From an uncultured Dialister sp. (GTDB lineage: Bacteria > Bacillota > Negativicutes > Veillonellales > Dialisteraceae): DNA of 43,653 nucleotides. Both the position numbers and the translations under genes were made by a program. The notes beneath the pieces were generated by a model. It had not been told where the DNA came from, ran no database searches, and saw nothing but the letters and a program-made list of their open reading frames with translations. Shown here piece by piece: positions 16,690 through 25,490 of the stretch (the first letter of the stretch is position 1; each line of letters starts with the position of its first letter). Location of the stretch: NCBI GenBank assembly GCA_900543165.1, contig UQQQ01000010.1, positions 1 through 43,653 on the forward strand. The letters run 5' to 3'.

Positions 16690-17142
16690 ATGGCATTCAA
16701 AGTACTTTGTGTGGACCATGTAGGCGTTGCTGTTAAAGATCTTCAGCTGATCAAACAGCAGATGAAAGACATCCTTGGACTGGATCCATCCCTTCCGGAT
16801 GAAACCGTCGAAGAACAGCATGTAACCACCAGCTTCTTCAAACCGTCTGCTCAGACCGAAGCTTGCGAACTCGAATTCCTGGGTTCCACCACTCCGGACG
16901 GCCCGATTGCTCGTTTCATCGAAAAAGCAAACGGCGGCAAGAATGGTTTCCAGCATGTAGCACTTCGTGTCGACGACATCGAAGCTTGCCTTGCTGACCT
17001 GCAGGCTAAAGAAGTTCCGCTCATCGATAAGAAATATCGTATCGGTGCTGGCGGCTGTCACATCGCTTTCCTGCATCCAAAGGCTACAGGCCTTCTGCTT
17101 GAACTGACAGAACGCCCAGGCGGCCCATCCTTCAAGGCTTAA
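16690..17142 (+). CDS. mce: Methylmalonyl-CoA epimerase
   Basis: A 150-residue metalloenzyme of the vicinal oxygen chelate fold that converts (R)- to (S)-methylmalonyl-CoA. Two beta-alpha-beta-beta-beta modules are visible: the first starts VDHVGVAVKDL, the second GFQHVALRVDDIEA. The metal-binding His residues in DHVGV and QHVAL and the late Glu in LLELTER are present. Length is a little above the typical 135-145. GGAGGAG lies before the ATG; the gene follows meaB by 20 bases. Confidence 0.94.
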   Translation: MAFKVLCVDHVGVAVKDLQLIKQQMKDILGLDPSLPDETVEEQHVTTSFFKPSAQTEACELEFLGSTTPDGPIARFIEKANGGKNGFQHVALRVDDIEACLADLQAKEVPLIDKKYRIGAGGCHIAFLHPKATGLLLELTERPGGPSFKA

Positions 17143-17156
17143 TTGAACGATGGCAA

Positions 17157-17210
17157 ATGCCTTGCCCACCGGGGTAAGGCATCCCCCTTACGGGGGTCCC
17201 TAAAATTTTT
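17157..17210 (+). other. Two hairpins between mce and mmdA
   Basis: ATGCCTTGCC pairs with GGGGTAAGGCAT (17157-17182), then CCCCC pairs with GGGGG (17083 offset: 17183-17196). The T5 run at 17206 is distant, so they may act as a weak terminator, a processing site or an mRNA stabiliser separating the mutase part from the decarboxylase part. Confidence 0.55.
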
Positions 17211-17222
17211 GGAGGTGTAAGA

Positions 17223-18752
17223 ATGGCAACTGTTGCAGAAAGAATTGAACTTCTTCACAAAAACCTCGCTCATGTAGAGGCTATGGGTGGAGAAAAGAAA
17301 GTTGAAAAACAGCATGCAAAAGGCAAACTGACTGCTCGTGAAAGACTGGCTCTTCTGTTTGATGAAGGCACTTTCGTAGAAGTCAATGCCCTTGTAAAAT
17401 CCCGCTGCCACAACTTCGGTCAGGAAAAGAAAGATCTCCCGGGCGAAGGCGTTGTTACCGGTTACGGTACCGTTGACGGCAGACTCGTATTTGCATTCGC
17501 ACAGGACTTCACCGTTGAAGGCGGCTCCCTTGGCGAAATGCACGCTGCTAAGATCGTTCACGTAAATGAACTGGCTCTCAAAGTCGGTGCTCCTTGCGTA
17601 GGCCTGAACGATTCCGGCGGAGCTCGTATTCAGGAAGCTGTCGATGCACTCTCTGGCTACGGCAAGATCTTCTGGTGCAACACCATTGCATCCGGCGTTA
17701 TTCCGCAGATCTCTGCTATCATGGGACCATCTGCAGGCGGCGCTGTATACTCCCCAGCTCTGACCGACTTCATTTACATGGTCAAGAAAACATCCCAGAT
17801 GTTCCTGACCGGCCCGGCAGTTGTTGAATCCGTTACCGGCGAAAAGATCACCGCTGAAGCACTCGGCGGCGCTATGACCCACAACCGTACTTCCGGTGTA
17901 GCTCAGTTCGCTTGCGACAACGACGAAGACTGCATTAAACAGATTCGTTACCTGCTCTCCTTCCTGCCGAGCAACAACATGGAAGATGCTCCTATCGTTG
18001 AAACCGGTGATGATCCGACCAGAACCGATCCGGCTCTCGATACCATCATGCCAGAAAACTCCAACGCTCCATACAACATGTATGACGTTATCAAATCCAT
18101 TGTAGATAACGGTGAATACTACGATGTAGCTAAAGAATTCGCTAAGAATATCATTACCTGCTTCGCACGTTTCGACGGACAGACCGTTGGTATCATTGCA
18201 AACCAGCCAGCATTCATGGCAGGCTGCCTTGACTACAATGCATCCGATAAATCCGCTCGTTTCATCCGTTTCTGCGACTGCTTCAACATCCCGGTTGTAA
18301 ACATTGTCGATGTACCAGGCTTCCTGCCAGGCAAACAGCAGGAATATGCTGGCGTAATTCGTCACGGCGCTAAGATGCTGTTCGCATACTGCGAAGCAAC
18401 CGTTCCGAAGATCACCATGATCCTCCGTAAAGCTTACGGTGGTTCCTACATCGCTATGTGCTCCCGTGAACAGGGCGCTGACCAGGTATTCGCTTGGCCA
18501 ACCGCTGAAATCGCTGTTATGGGACCTGCAGGCGCTGCAAACATCATCTTCAAGAAAGACCCGAACAAAGAACAGCGTACAGCTGAATACGTCGAAGAAT
18601 TCGCAACTCCATACAAAGCTGCTGAACGTGGCTATGTAGACGCAGTTATCGATCCGAGAAACACTCGTCCGACAATCATCAATGCACTGAAGATGCTTGC
18701 TTCCAAGCACGAAGTACATCCAGCAAAGAAACACGGCAACATTCCGCTGTAA
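17223..18752 (+). CDS. mmdA: Methylmalonyl-CoA decarboxylase, alpha (carboxyltransferase) subunit
   Basis: A 509-residue cytoplasmic carboxyltransferase that moves the carboxyl group of (S)-methylmalonyl-CoA to biotin on the gamma subunit, releasing propionyl-CoA. It has two crotonase-fold halves: the N-terminal half has SGGARIQEAVDALSGYG and GPSAGGAVYSPA (oxyanion hole region), the C-terminal half has VDVPGFLPGKQQEYAGVIRH and KAYGGSYIAMCS. It is closely related to propionyl-CoA carboxylase beta chains, but the delta and gamma neighbours identify the decarboxylase. TTGGAGGTG precedes the ATG. Strong codon bias. Confidence 0.94.
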   Translation: MATVAERIELLHKNLAHVEAMGGEKKVEKQHAKGKLTARERLALLFDEGTFVEVNALVKSRCHNFGQEKKDLPGEGVVTGYGTVDGRLVFAFAQDFTVEGGSLGEMHAAKIVHVNELALKVGAPCVGLNDSGGARIQEAVDALSGYGKIFWCNTIASGVIPQISAIMGPSAGGAVYSPALTDFIYMVKKTSQMFLTGPAVVESVTGEKITAEALGGAMTHNRTSGVAQFACDNDEDCIKQIRYLLSFLPSNNMEDAPIVETGDDPTRTDPALDTIMPENSNAPYNMYDVIKSIVDNGEYYDVAKEFAKNIITCFARFDGQTVGIIANQPAFMAGCLDYNASDKSARFIRFCDCFNIPVVNIVDVPGFLPGKQQEYAGVIRHGAKMLFAYCEATVPKITMILRKAYGGSYIAMCSREQGADQVFAWPTAEIAVMGPAGAANIIFKKDPNKEQRTAEYVEEFATPYKAAERGYVDAVIDPRNTRPTIINALKMLASKHEVHPAKKHGNIPL

Positions 18753-18794
18753 TATTTGCTGCAAGAAAAACTCTAATTGAAAGGATGGGTACAG

Positions 18795-19109
18795 ATGGAT
18801 AACAACACAGTTATGTATATCGCGGTATTTGCTGCTATCGTAGCAGTAGTAGCGCTGATCATGATCTGGCAGGTACGTTCATCTCTCAATCAGTCCGCAG
18901 CACCGGCACCGGCAGCAGCTCCGAAGAAGGCAGCTCCAGCTAGAGCAGCAGCTCCTAAAGCAGCTGACAATGGTGCAGTTGTAGCAGCAATCGCTGCTGC
19001 AATCGTTGCGATGGGTGGCGGCGAAATCGTCTCCATCCGCCCGGCAGCTAGAAGTGGCTGGACCTCTGCATCTCGTCTTGCAGGTGTTTCCGGCACTCAG
19101 CAGTTCTAA
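18795..19109 (+). CDS. mmdD: Methylmalonyl-CoA decarboxylase, delta subunit
   Basis: A 104-residue membrane anchor subunit. One transmembrane helix (about 8-27, MYIAVFAAIVAVVALIMIW) is followed by an Ala/Pro/Lys linker and a C-terminal segment (IRPAARSGWTSASR) that in relatives binds the alpha subunit. In Veillonella the delta subunit is needed to assemble the complex at the membrane. ATG 18795 is preferred to the upstream start at 18777 because it leaves room for the ribosome binding site AAAGGATGG. Confidence 0.9.
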   Translation: MDNNTVMYIAVFAAIVAVVALIMIWQVRSSLNQSAAPAPAAAPKKAAPARAAAPKAADNGAVVAAIAAAIVAMGGGEIVSIRPAARSGWTSASRLAGVSGTQQF

Positions 19110-19147
19110 TTGAAAGTTGAAAGTACAATCATTTAGGAGGAAAGACA

Positions 19148-19555
19148 ATGAGAAAATTTACTGTAACAGTTAACGGCCAGGATTACGATGTAGTAGTAAA
19201 AGACGGCGGTGCTGCAGCAGCAGCACCGGCTCCGGCAGCAGCAGCACCGGCACCGGCAGCAACTCCAGCTCCGGCAGCAGCTCCAGCACCGGCTCCAGCA
19301 CCGGCTCCGGCTCCAGCTCCGGCAGCAGCTCCTGCAGGCGCAGGCGAATCCGTTGAAGCTCCAATGCCGGGCAAAGTTATCCGCATCAACAAACATGTTG
19401 GCGATGCAGTTGCTTCCGGCGACGAAGTCCTCGTTCTCGAAGCTATGAAAATGGGCAACCCGATCATGGCTCCATGCGATGGCAAGATCACCGGCATGCC
19501 GGTATCCGAAGGCCAGTCCGTACAGGGCGGCGACGTTCTGTTCACCGTTGGCTAA
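19148..19555 (+). CDS. mmdC: Methylmalonyl-CoA decarboxylase, gamma (biotin carrier) subunit
   Basis: A 135-residue biotin carrier. An N-terminal strand (KFTVTVNGQDYDVVV) precedes a flexible Ala-Pro linker (about 20-65) and a biotinyl domain (68-135) with the biotinylated Lys101 in EAMKM. It carries the carboxyl group to the membrane beta subunit, where decarboxylation drives Na+ export. The beta subunit (mmdB) and the small epsilon subunit found in the Veillonella operon are not in this window: two terminators follow directly. Confidence 0.95.
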   Translation: MRKFTVTVNGQDYDVVVKDGGAAAAAPAPAAAAPAPAATPAPAAAPAPAPAPAPAPAPAAAPAGAGESVEAPMPGKVIRINKHVGDAVASGDEVLVLEAMKMGNPIMAPCDGKITGMPVSEGQSVQGGDVLFTVG

Positions 19556-19566
19556 TAGCCGATATG

Positions 19567-19596
19567 AAAAAGCAGCGCGTAAGCGCTGCTTTTTTG
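19567..19596 (+). terminator. Terminator of the mmd operon
   Basis: AAAAGCAGCGC/GCGCTGCTTTT stem with a GTAA loop and T6. Confidence 0.95.
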
Positions 19597-19603
19597 TTGC
19601 CAT

Positions 19604-19641
19604 AAAACGGAGTGCGCAAGGGGATCAGGCACTCCGTTTTT
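19604..19641. terminator. Second, bidirectional terminator
   Basis: AAAACGGAGTG pairs with CACTCCGTTTT around a 16-base loop; T-runs on both strands. It likely also ends the convergent gene at 19839-20345. Confidence 0.85.
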
Positions 19642-19838
19642 GTTTCTTCATTTCCGCGAGAGCGGATCACACGTTGCTTTCTGTATTTGGTTTGTGACAG
19701 CAAGAAGGGGGAAGGCTTGATAGCGGATAAGAAATAGCGACACCGAAAGGGGTGAAGCGGTCGATCCCTTTCATGCGAAAGGAGGATCCCTCTTCAAGGC
19801 CGTTCTCTGGTCTTTTGCTCACTGCTATAAGTCACGCC

Positions 19839-20345
19839 TCAGTAGGCATAGTCCTCTTCCATTTCCTGCTTTTCTCTTGCGATCAAGATACGGAGCATGG
19901 TGAGGGAAGCCTGGAGGTAATCGCAGTCTTTGGCGAAGGCACAGAGGATGCCGTAGCGGAAGAGAGATTCTTTTTCTTCAGGCGGCACCTGATGAACGGC
20001 GATCAGGATATCATCACGGCCATAGAGGGCAAGGGCACGCGAGAGGGCGACAGCATTCTTGCCTCTAGCTTCACCGGTCGTGGTGTAGAAGACGAAGTGG
20101 ACGTCATTGTCTGCTGCACCCTTGGCAGCATCCGCTGGCTGCTGCGAGGGGCTGACGTCGACGTCCCAGCCGGAGTCTGCAAATGCATTGGCGGCAAGTT
20201 TTCGTTCTTCACGATCACTTTCGAGATCATTTTCCATTTCTATGAGGAGAACGCGCGGACGTCTGCCATCAAGTTCAGCAAATTCTTTAGAAAGCCGAAG
20301 GGCTTCTTCTCTGACGGTTTCTTTGGCTTTCGGATCGAGTACCAT
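19839..20345 (-). CDS. Degenerate cobalamin-binding-domain protein
   Basis: A 168-residue protein that lines up with the linker and B12 domain of MutB encoded nearby: LDGRRPRVLLIEM against LEGRRPRIFLAKM, FADSGWDVDV against FADMGWDVDV, DNDVHFVFYTT against DNDVHMVGFSS, and GRDDILIAVHQVPP against GREDILVAIGGVIPP. All cobalamin signatures are lost: DGHDRG is replaced by DLESDRE (no His ligand), the SxL site reads TTT, and the GG motif reads VHQ. The start is ATG 20345 behind AAGGAG. It is transcribed away from the riboswitch-mutA operon from its own promoter. Function unknown; a regulatory or structural partner of the mutase is an inference. Confidence 0.8.
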   Translation of the reverse strand: MVLDPKAKETVREEALRLSKEFAELDGRRPRVLLIEMENDLESDREERKLAANAFADSGWDVDVSPSQQPADAAKGAADNDVHFVFYTTTGEARGKNAVALSRALALYGRDDILIAVHQVPPEEKESLFRYGILCAFAKDCDYLQASLTMLRILIAREKQEMEEDYAY

Positions 20346-20406
20346 GGTAAGCTCCTTGTATGAGAATAAAAATAATGATAATGAAATAAACTTTACATAC
20401 AAATCT

Positions 20407-20436
20407 ATTATAATATAAATCATATCTGCTGTTCAA
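20407..20436 (-). promoter_or_regulatory. Promoter of the B12-like domain gene
   Basis: Reading on the minus strand, TTGAAC (20436-20431), 18-base spacer, TATAAT (20412-20407). Confidence 0.7.
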
Positions 20437-20500
20437 TGCATAATTTGTGATTTCAGATATAATATTAGCAAAAAATGTATAAGATGGAGAAAAACATTGA

Positions 20501-20529
20501 TTGACACTGAGAAGAATATGAATTATACT
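20501..20529 (+). promoter_or_regulatory. Promoter of the riboswitch-mutAB operon
   Basis: Perfect TTGACA (20501-20506), 17-base spacer, TATACT (20524-20529). The aptamer begins about 28 bases after the expected start. Confidence 0.85.
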
Positions 20530-20563
20530 GAGACTGTAGTCATTTAGACAATTTCATATGGCT

Positions 20564-20710
20564 GGCAGATGCGAAAGCATAAAAGAGAATCCGGTCTAAG
20601 CCGGAGCGGTCCCGCCACTGTAAGGAGGAGTCTCTCACAGATATGTCACTGGGCGAAAGTCTGGGAAGGCGTGAAGAGATGAGGAGCCCGAGCCAGGAGA
20701 ACTATCTGCC
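20564..20710 (+). ncRNA. Cobalamin riboswitch aptamer
   Basis: Contains the conserved core AGCGGTCCCGCCACTGTAAG and the 3' B12-box element GCCAGGAGAACT. The closing stem P1 is perfect: GGCAGAT (20564-20570) with ATCTGCC (20704-20710). The CCGG...CCGG hairpin before the core is also standard. It lies in the leader of mutA. Confidence 0.96.
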
Positions 20711-21018
20711 AATGAATCACCGCGAAGGAAGTAGGGGTCTATCCAAGACATGATTTGATTCTGTCAAAGATCAGGGCTTGTGAGAAGATCCGTATTTCCG
20801 TCAACCTGCGAGAGATGGGGAGGGGATTGAGATCGGTCCTGGTCTCATTATTTTCCGGCTGCCCCCACTGGGTCAGTCGTTTTTTTATGGTAGGACCAAG
20901 ACGTGAACCTGAAGGAGGTGAATTTTCTGTCTGATTGAAATTGTCTAAAGGGGCGTTCTCTTGATTTGCGCTGGTAAGTCAGTGGGCGGCCATAAATTAT
21001 TAAAGGAGGAACTATTTC
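20711..21018 (+). promoter_or_regulatory. Riboswitch expression platform and mutA leader
   Basis: A 308-base leader. A T7 tract at 20880-20886 follows possible stems (GATCGGTCC with GGGTCAGTC; TGGGG with CCCCA), consistent with an intrinsic terminator, though the hairpin is not as clean as others here. The mutA ribosome binding site AAAGGAGGA lies at 21002-21010. Confidence 0.5.
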
Positions 21019-23292
21019 ATGGATGAAGTAACAAAAGCAACATCCGCGGAAAATCAGGAAAGACAGCTTACCGATAAGGAATTGGAAGCGATTCTGAAAC
21101 AGTCGGAAGGCAAAACCGATTTCCCACAGGTCACATTTGATGAATTCACACCACCAACCTACGAGGAATGGGTTGATGCGTGCAACGCTCTTCTGAAGGG
21201 CAAGCCGTTTGATAAGCTGATGTATACCAAGACGTATGAAGGTATCACTTTTAGCCCGATCTATACCCTGCGTACAGGGCCGGACGCACAGGATGCGATC
21301 CTGCCGACCGATGACTATCCGGGTATGGGGGACTTCATGCGCGGTCAGAAAGTCAATGGTTACAAAGAAGAACCATGGGGCATTGCACAGTCTTGTGATG
21401 AAGCACTTCCGAAGGAAAATAATGAGCTCCTGAAACACGAAATCGATCGTGGTTCCACGGTATACAATGTATGCCTTGATGCATCCACTCTGCATGGCAT
21501 CGATGTGACTGATGCTGAAAAACCAGGTGAAACTGGCGTTTCTCTGACCACTCTCGAAGATGTGCATAACCTTCTGGACGGTCTGGATCTTGCAAAGTAT
21601 CCATTCATGATGTATACCGGCGAATCTGCACTGGCACCGCTTGCTATGGTGGCTGCCGCAGTCAAAGCACAGGGAAAAGATGTGTCCGCGCTTCATGGCG
21701 TGATCGGTGGAAGCCCGTTGACACAGCTGCTGACTGATGGCAAGAATAAGGAAAGCCTTGAAAAGGCATACGACCAGATGGCAGAGACCATCCGCTGGGC
21801 TCGCAAGAATGCACCGAGCGTAGCGACTGTATTCATCCCTTCGGATGTGTTCTCTCTGGGCGGCGCACAGGCCGTACAGGAAATCGCATATACCTTCGGC
21901 GTCGCTGTCGAGTATATTCGTGAAATGCTGAAGAGAGGCATTTCGATTCATGATATCGCACAGTCCTTCTACTTCGGCTTCAATGTAGGCGCTACGTTCT
22001 TCATTGAAATCGCAAAACTTCGTGCAGCTCGTCAGGTATGGTCGAACATCATGAAGGCTTTCGGTGCAGAAGAAGAAGATCGCTCGATGAAGATCCATGC
22101 AAAACCGGCATTCTTCACAAAGACCATTTTCGATGTGGGCGTGAACATGCTCCGTAACACCACCGAAGCATTCTCTGCTGTCGTTGGCGGTGTAGATACC
22201 TACGAAAATGCACCATATGATGATACTGTCAGAAAAGGTGATGAATTCTCCCGCCGTATCGCTAGAAACCTGCAGATCATGCTGCAGGAAGAATTCGGCA
22301 TGCTGCGCCCGATCGATGTAGCCGGCGGCTCTTGGGCGATTGAAAAACTCACCAAAGAGATGGCAGAAAAGATCTGGGCGGAATTCCAGAAGATCGAATC
22401 TCTGGGCGGCATGACCAAAGCGATCGAAAAAGGCTATCCGCAGAAGGAAATCAAAGCTGTCCTCGAAAAACGTTTCAAAGCACTGGATCTCAGAAAAGAC
22501 CGTGCTGTCGGCAATAACATGTACCCGCTGATGGGCGAAGTGCTTCTGGAAGCTCGCCCGGAAGACACCGAAGCGATCAAGAAAGAACTCGGCGATGCAG
22601 CTAAGGCTTACCGCGCGGATCTTGATCTTGCTTTCAGAAGCCAGAAGCTGGCAGAACTCAAAGATGCCGGCGAAGGCGAAGCCATCGACAAGGCAGCCGC
22701 TGCTGCCGCTGCCGGTGCGACCATCGCTGAAATCTACGAAGTCGCAGGCAATGCAGAAGGTTCTATCGTTGTCGAAAAGATCGATGCACATCGCTGGACG
22801 GAACGCTTCGAAGCCCTCCGCTTTGATACCGAAGCATACAAAGAAAAGACTGGCAAGAATGTCGAGATCTTCCTCGCAAACATGGGCAAGATCCCGCAGC
22901 ATAAAGCCAGAGCAGACTTCTCCACCTCCTTCCTGCAGGTCGGCGAATTCAATGTCCATCTCAACAATGGTTTCCAGGATGACGAAGACAAGCCGGGCTC
23001 CCGTTGGGATAAGTGCGTAGAAGCACTGAAAGCCGGTGCTGATGACAAAGGCACCCCATATGATGTGGCTGTCATCTGCTCCACGGATGCGACCTATCCG
23101 GAAGATGTACCGGCTTTGGCTCCGAGACTGAAAGAAGTCCTGGGCGACGGCACCCTCTTCCTCGCAGGCGCAGCTCCAAAAGATCTGGAAGAAACCTACC
23201 GCAAGGCGGGCGTAGATGATTTCATCAGCGTCAAAGCAAACTGCTACGAAATTCTCCGCATGCTGCAGAAAAAGAAAGGAATGATTGAATAA
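21019..23292 (+). CDS. mutA: Methylmalonyl-CoA mutase small subunit (heterodimeric type)
   Basis: A 757-residue non-catalytic subunit of heterodimeric methylmalonyl-CoA mutase. It keeps the overall TIM-barrel plus Rossmann layout but with relaxed sequence: the barrel carries ALHGVIGGSPLTQLL in place of the catalytic GTIQNDILKE, and the C-terminal domain (about 620-757) has no DxHxxG, so it does not hold cobalamin, as known for MutA of Propionibacterium. It is longer than that protein (about 640), partly from an acidic N-terminal extension and an Ala-rich insert near residue 560. Its stop codon shares one base with the mutB start (TAATG), indicating translational coupling. Confidence 0.93.
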   Translation: MDEVTKATSAENQERQLTDKELEAILKQSEGKTDFPQVTFDEFTPPTYEEWVDACNALLKGKPFDKLMYTKTYEGITFSPIYTLRTGPDAQDAILPTDDYPGMGDFMRGQKVNGYKEEPWGIAQSCDEALPKENNELLKHEIDRGSTVYNVCLDASTLHGIDVTDAEKPGETGVSLTTLEDVHNLLDGLDLAKYPFMMYTGESALAPLAMVAAAVKAQGKDVSALHGVIGGSPLTQLLTDGKNKESLEKAYDQMAETIRWARKNAPSVATVFIPSDVFSLGGAQAVQEIAYTFGVAVEYIREMLKRGISIHDIAQSFYFGFNVGATFFIEIAKLRAARQVWSNIMKAFGAEEEDRSMKIHAKPAFFTKTIFDVGVNMLRNTTEAFSAVVGGVDTYENAPYDDTVRKGDEFSRRIARNLQIMLQEEFGMLRPIDVAGGSWAIEKLTKEMAEKIWAEFQKIESLGGMTKAIEKGYPQKEIKAVLEKRFKALDLRKDRAVGNNMYPLMGEVLLEARPEDTEAIKKELGDAAKAYRADLDLAFRSQKLAELKDAGEGEAIDKAAAAAAAGATIAEIYEVAGNAEGSIVVEKIDAHRWTERFEALRFDTEAYKEKTGKNVEIFLANMGKIPQHKARADFSTSFLQVGEFNVHLNNGFQDDEDKPGSRWDKCVEALKAGADDKGTPYDVAVICSTDATYPEDVPALAPRLKEVLGDGTLFLAGAAPKDLEETYRKAGVDDFISVKANCYEILRMLQKKKGMIE

Positions 23293-25490
23293 TGGCAAAC
23301 ACAAATCCTGATTTCACACAGCTGTCTCTGGGGGAACATCCACACTGCTCCTATGATGAGTGGAAGGAAAAGCTGGAAGCCAAGACCGGCAAAGGCTTTG
23401 ATGCACTCTATGAACCTACCATGGAAAAGATCCCGGTCGCTCCCTTCTATACCAAAGATGTCTATGATGACTGCAATCACTTGGACTTCATGAGCGGTAT
23501 TCCTCCATTCCTTCGCGGACCATACTCCACCATGTACGTTTTCCGTCCATGGACTGTCCGTCAGTACGCAGGCTTCTCCACGGCAGAAGAATCCAATGCT
23601 TTCTATAAGAGAAACCTGGCAGCAGGCCAGAAAGGTCTGTCCATCGCATTCGACCTTCCGACCCACCGCGGCTACGATGCGGATAACCCGCGCGTTATCG
23701 GCGACGTAGGTAAAGCCGGCGTATCCGTATGCTCCATGCTCGATATGAACATCCTCTTCGACGGCATCCCGCTGGACCAGATGTCCGTATCCATGACCAT
23801 GAACGGCGCCGTTCTTCCGATTCTGGCATTCTTCATTTCCGCCGGCATCGAACAGGGCGTCGACAAGAAGATCCTTGCAGGTACCATTCAGAACGATATC
23901 CTGAAGGAATTCATGGTACGTAACACCTACATTTACCCACCGGCTATGTCCATGCGTATCATCGGTGATATTTTCGAATACACCACCAAGTACATGCCGA
24001 AGTTCAATTCCATTTCCATTTCCGGCTACCACATTCAGGAATGCGGTGCTACCTGCGATCTGGAAATCGGTTATACGCTGGCAGACGGCATGGAATACAT
24101 CCGCTGCGGCGAAAAAGCAGGTCTGCCGGTCGATGCTTTCGCAAAGCGTCTGTCCTTCTTCTGGGATCAGGGCAAGAACTACTTCATGGAAGTCGCAAAG
24201 ATGCGCGCCGCTCGTGTCCTCTGGGCAAAGATCCTCAAAGGCTTCGGTGCAAAGAATCCGAAATCCATGGCTCTGCGTACCCACTCTCAGACCTCCGGCT
24301 GGTCCCTCACCGAACAGGATCCATTCAACAACATCGGCCGTACCTGTATGGAAGCTATGTCTGCAGCTCTCGGCCACACCCAGTCCCTGCACACCAACGC
24401 ACTCGACGAAGCAATCGCTCTGCCGACCGACTTCTCTGCACGTCTGGCTCGTAACACGCAGCTTTATATCCAGGATGAAACCAAAGTCTGCAAGATCATC
24501 GATCCATGGGGCGGCTCCTACTATGTGGAATACCTCACCAACGAGATCATCAAACGTGCATGGGCACACATTCAGGAAGTCGAAGCACTGGGCGGCATGT
24601 CCAAGGCTATCTCCACCGGCCTTCCGAAGATGCGTATCGAAGAATGCGCCGCTCGTCGTCAGGCAGATATCGACTCCGGCCGTGAAACCATTGTCGGCCT
24701 GAACAAGTACAGACTGGCGAAGGAAGATCCGCTGAACGTTCTCTCCATCGATAACACCGCTGTACGTAACGCACAGATCAAACGTCTGGAAAAACTCAGA
24801 AGCATCCGCGATCCGGAAGCTGTCCGCCGCGATCTTGAAGCCATCACCAAGTGCGCTGAATCCCGTGACAACGGCAACCTGCTGGAAGCGGCTGTCCAGG
24901 CAGCACATGACCGTGCATCCCTTGGCGAAATCTCCGACGCTGTCGAAAAGGTATCCGGCCGCTTCAATGCAGTCATCCACACCATTTCCGGCGTATACTC
25001 CAATGAATTCGATGACACCTCCGAACTGGACGAAGCAAAGAAACTGGCTAACGAATTCGAAGCTCTCGAAGGCCGCCGCCCGCGTATCTTCCTTGCGAAG
25101 ATGGGCCAGGATGGTCACGACAGAGGCCAGAAAGTCCTTGCTACCTCCTTCGCTGATATGGGCTGGGACGTCGACGTAGGCCCGCTCTTCCAGACTCCGG
25201 AAGAAGCGGCACAGGATGCCGTCGACAACGACGTTCATATGGTTGGCTTCTCTTCCCTGGCAGCAGGTCATAAGACCCTGCTCCCGGCTATCGTCGAAGA
25301 CCTGAAGAAACTCGGCCGTGAAGATATCCTTGTAGCTATCGGCGGCGTTATCCCGCCGCAGGATTACGAATTCCTGTACGACCATGGTGCCGTTGCTATC
25401 TTCGGACCAGGCACCAACATTCCGAAATGCTGCATCAAGCTGCTCCAGATGCTCGTAGACCGTGCTAAGGAAGAAGCTAAGGCAGAATAA
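23292..25490 (+). CDS. mutB: Methylmalonyl-CoA mutase large (catalytic) subunit
   Basis: A 732-residue catalytic subunit with both domains in one chain. The barrel shows RGPYSTMYVFRPWTVRQYAG, FDLPTHRGYDADNPRV, GTIQNDILKEFMVRNTY and SISGYHIQECG; the C-terminal Rossmann domain (about 595-732) has DGHDRG with the cobalt ligand His609, SSL and IGGVIPP. It is close to the Propionibacterium and human enzymes. It is coupled to mutA. This gives the genome a second, complete mutase beside the split one at 13491-15610. Confidence 0.95.
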   Translation: MANTNPDFTQLSLGEHPHCSYDEWKEKLEAKTGKGFDALYEPTMEKIPVAPFYTKDVYDDCNHLDFMSGIPPFLRGPYSTMYVFRPWTVRQYAGFSTAEESNAFYKRNLAAGQKGLSIAFDLPTHRGYDADNPRVIGDVGKAGVSVCSMLDMNILFDGIPLDQMSVSMTMNGAVLPILAFFISAGIEQGVDKKILAGTIQNDILKEFMVRNTYIYPPAMSMRIIGDIFEYTTKYMPKFNSISISGYHIQECGATCDLEIGYTLADGMEYIRCGEKAGLPVDAFAKRLSFFWDQGKNYFMEVAKMRAARVLWAKILKGFGAKNPKSMALRTHSQTSGWSLTEQDPFNNIGRTCMEAMSAALGHTQSLHTNALDEAIALPTDFSARLARNTQLYIQDETKVCKIIDPWGGSYYVEYLTNEIIKRAWAHIQEVEALGGMSKAISTGLPKMRIEECAARRQADIDSGRETIVGLNKYRLAKEDPLNVLSIDNTAVRNAQIKRLEKLRSIRDPEAVRRDLEAITKCAESRDNGNLLEAAVQAAHDRASLGEISDAVEKVSGRFNAVIHTISGVYSNEFDDTSELDEAKKLANEFEALEGRRPRIFLAKMGQDGHDRGQKVLATSFADMGWDVDVGPLFQTPEEAAQDAVDNDVHMVGFSSLAAGHKTLLPAIVEDLKKLGREDILVAIGGVIPPQDYEFLYDHGAVAIFGPGTNIPKCCIKLLQMLVDRAKEEAKAE

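Noticed and set aside
20371..20392. Fur-box-like NATAAT hexamers upstream of the B12-like domain gene
   Set aside because: Only two good hexamers (AATAAT, GATAAT) and no inverted third one; AT-rich promoters give this by chance.
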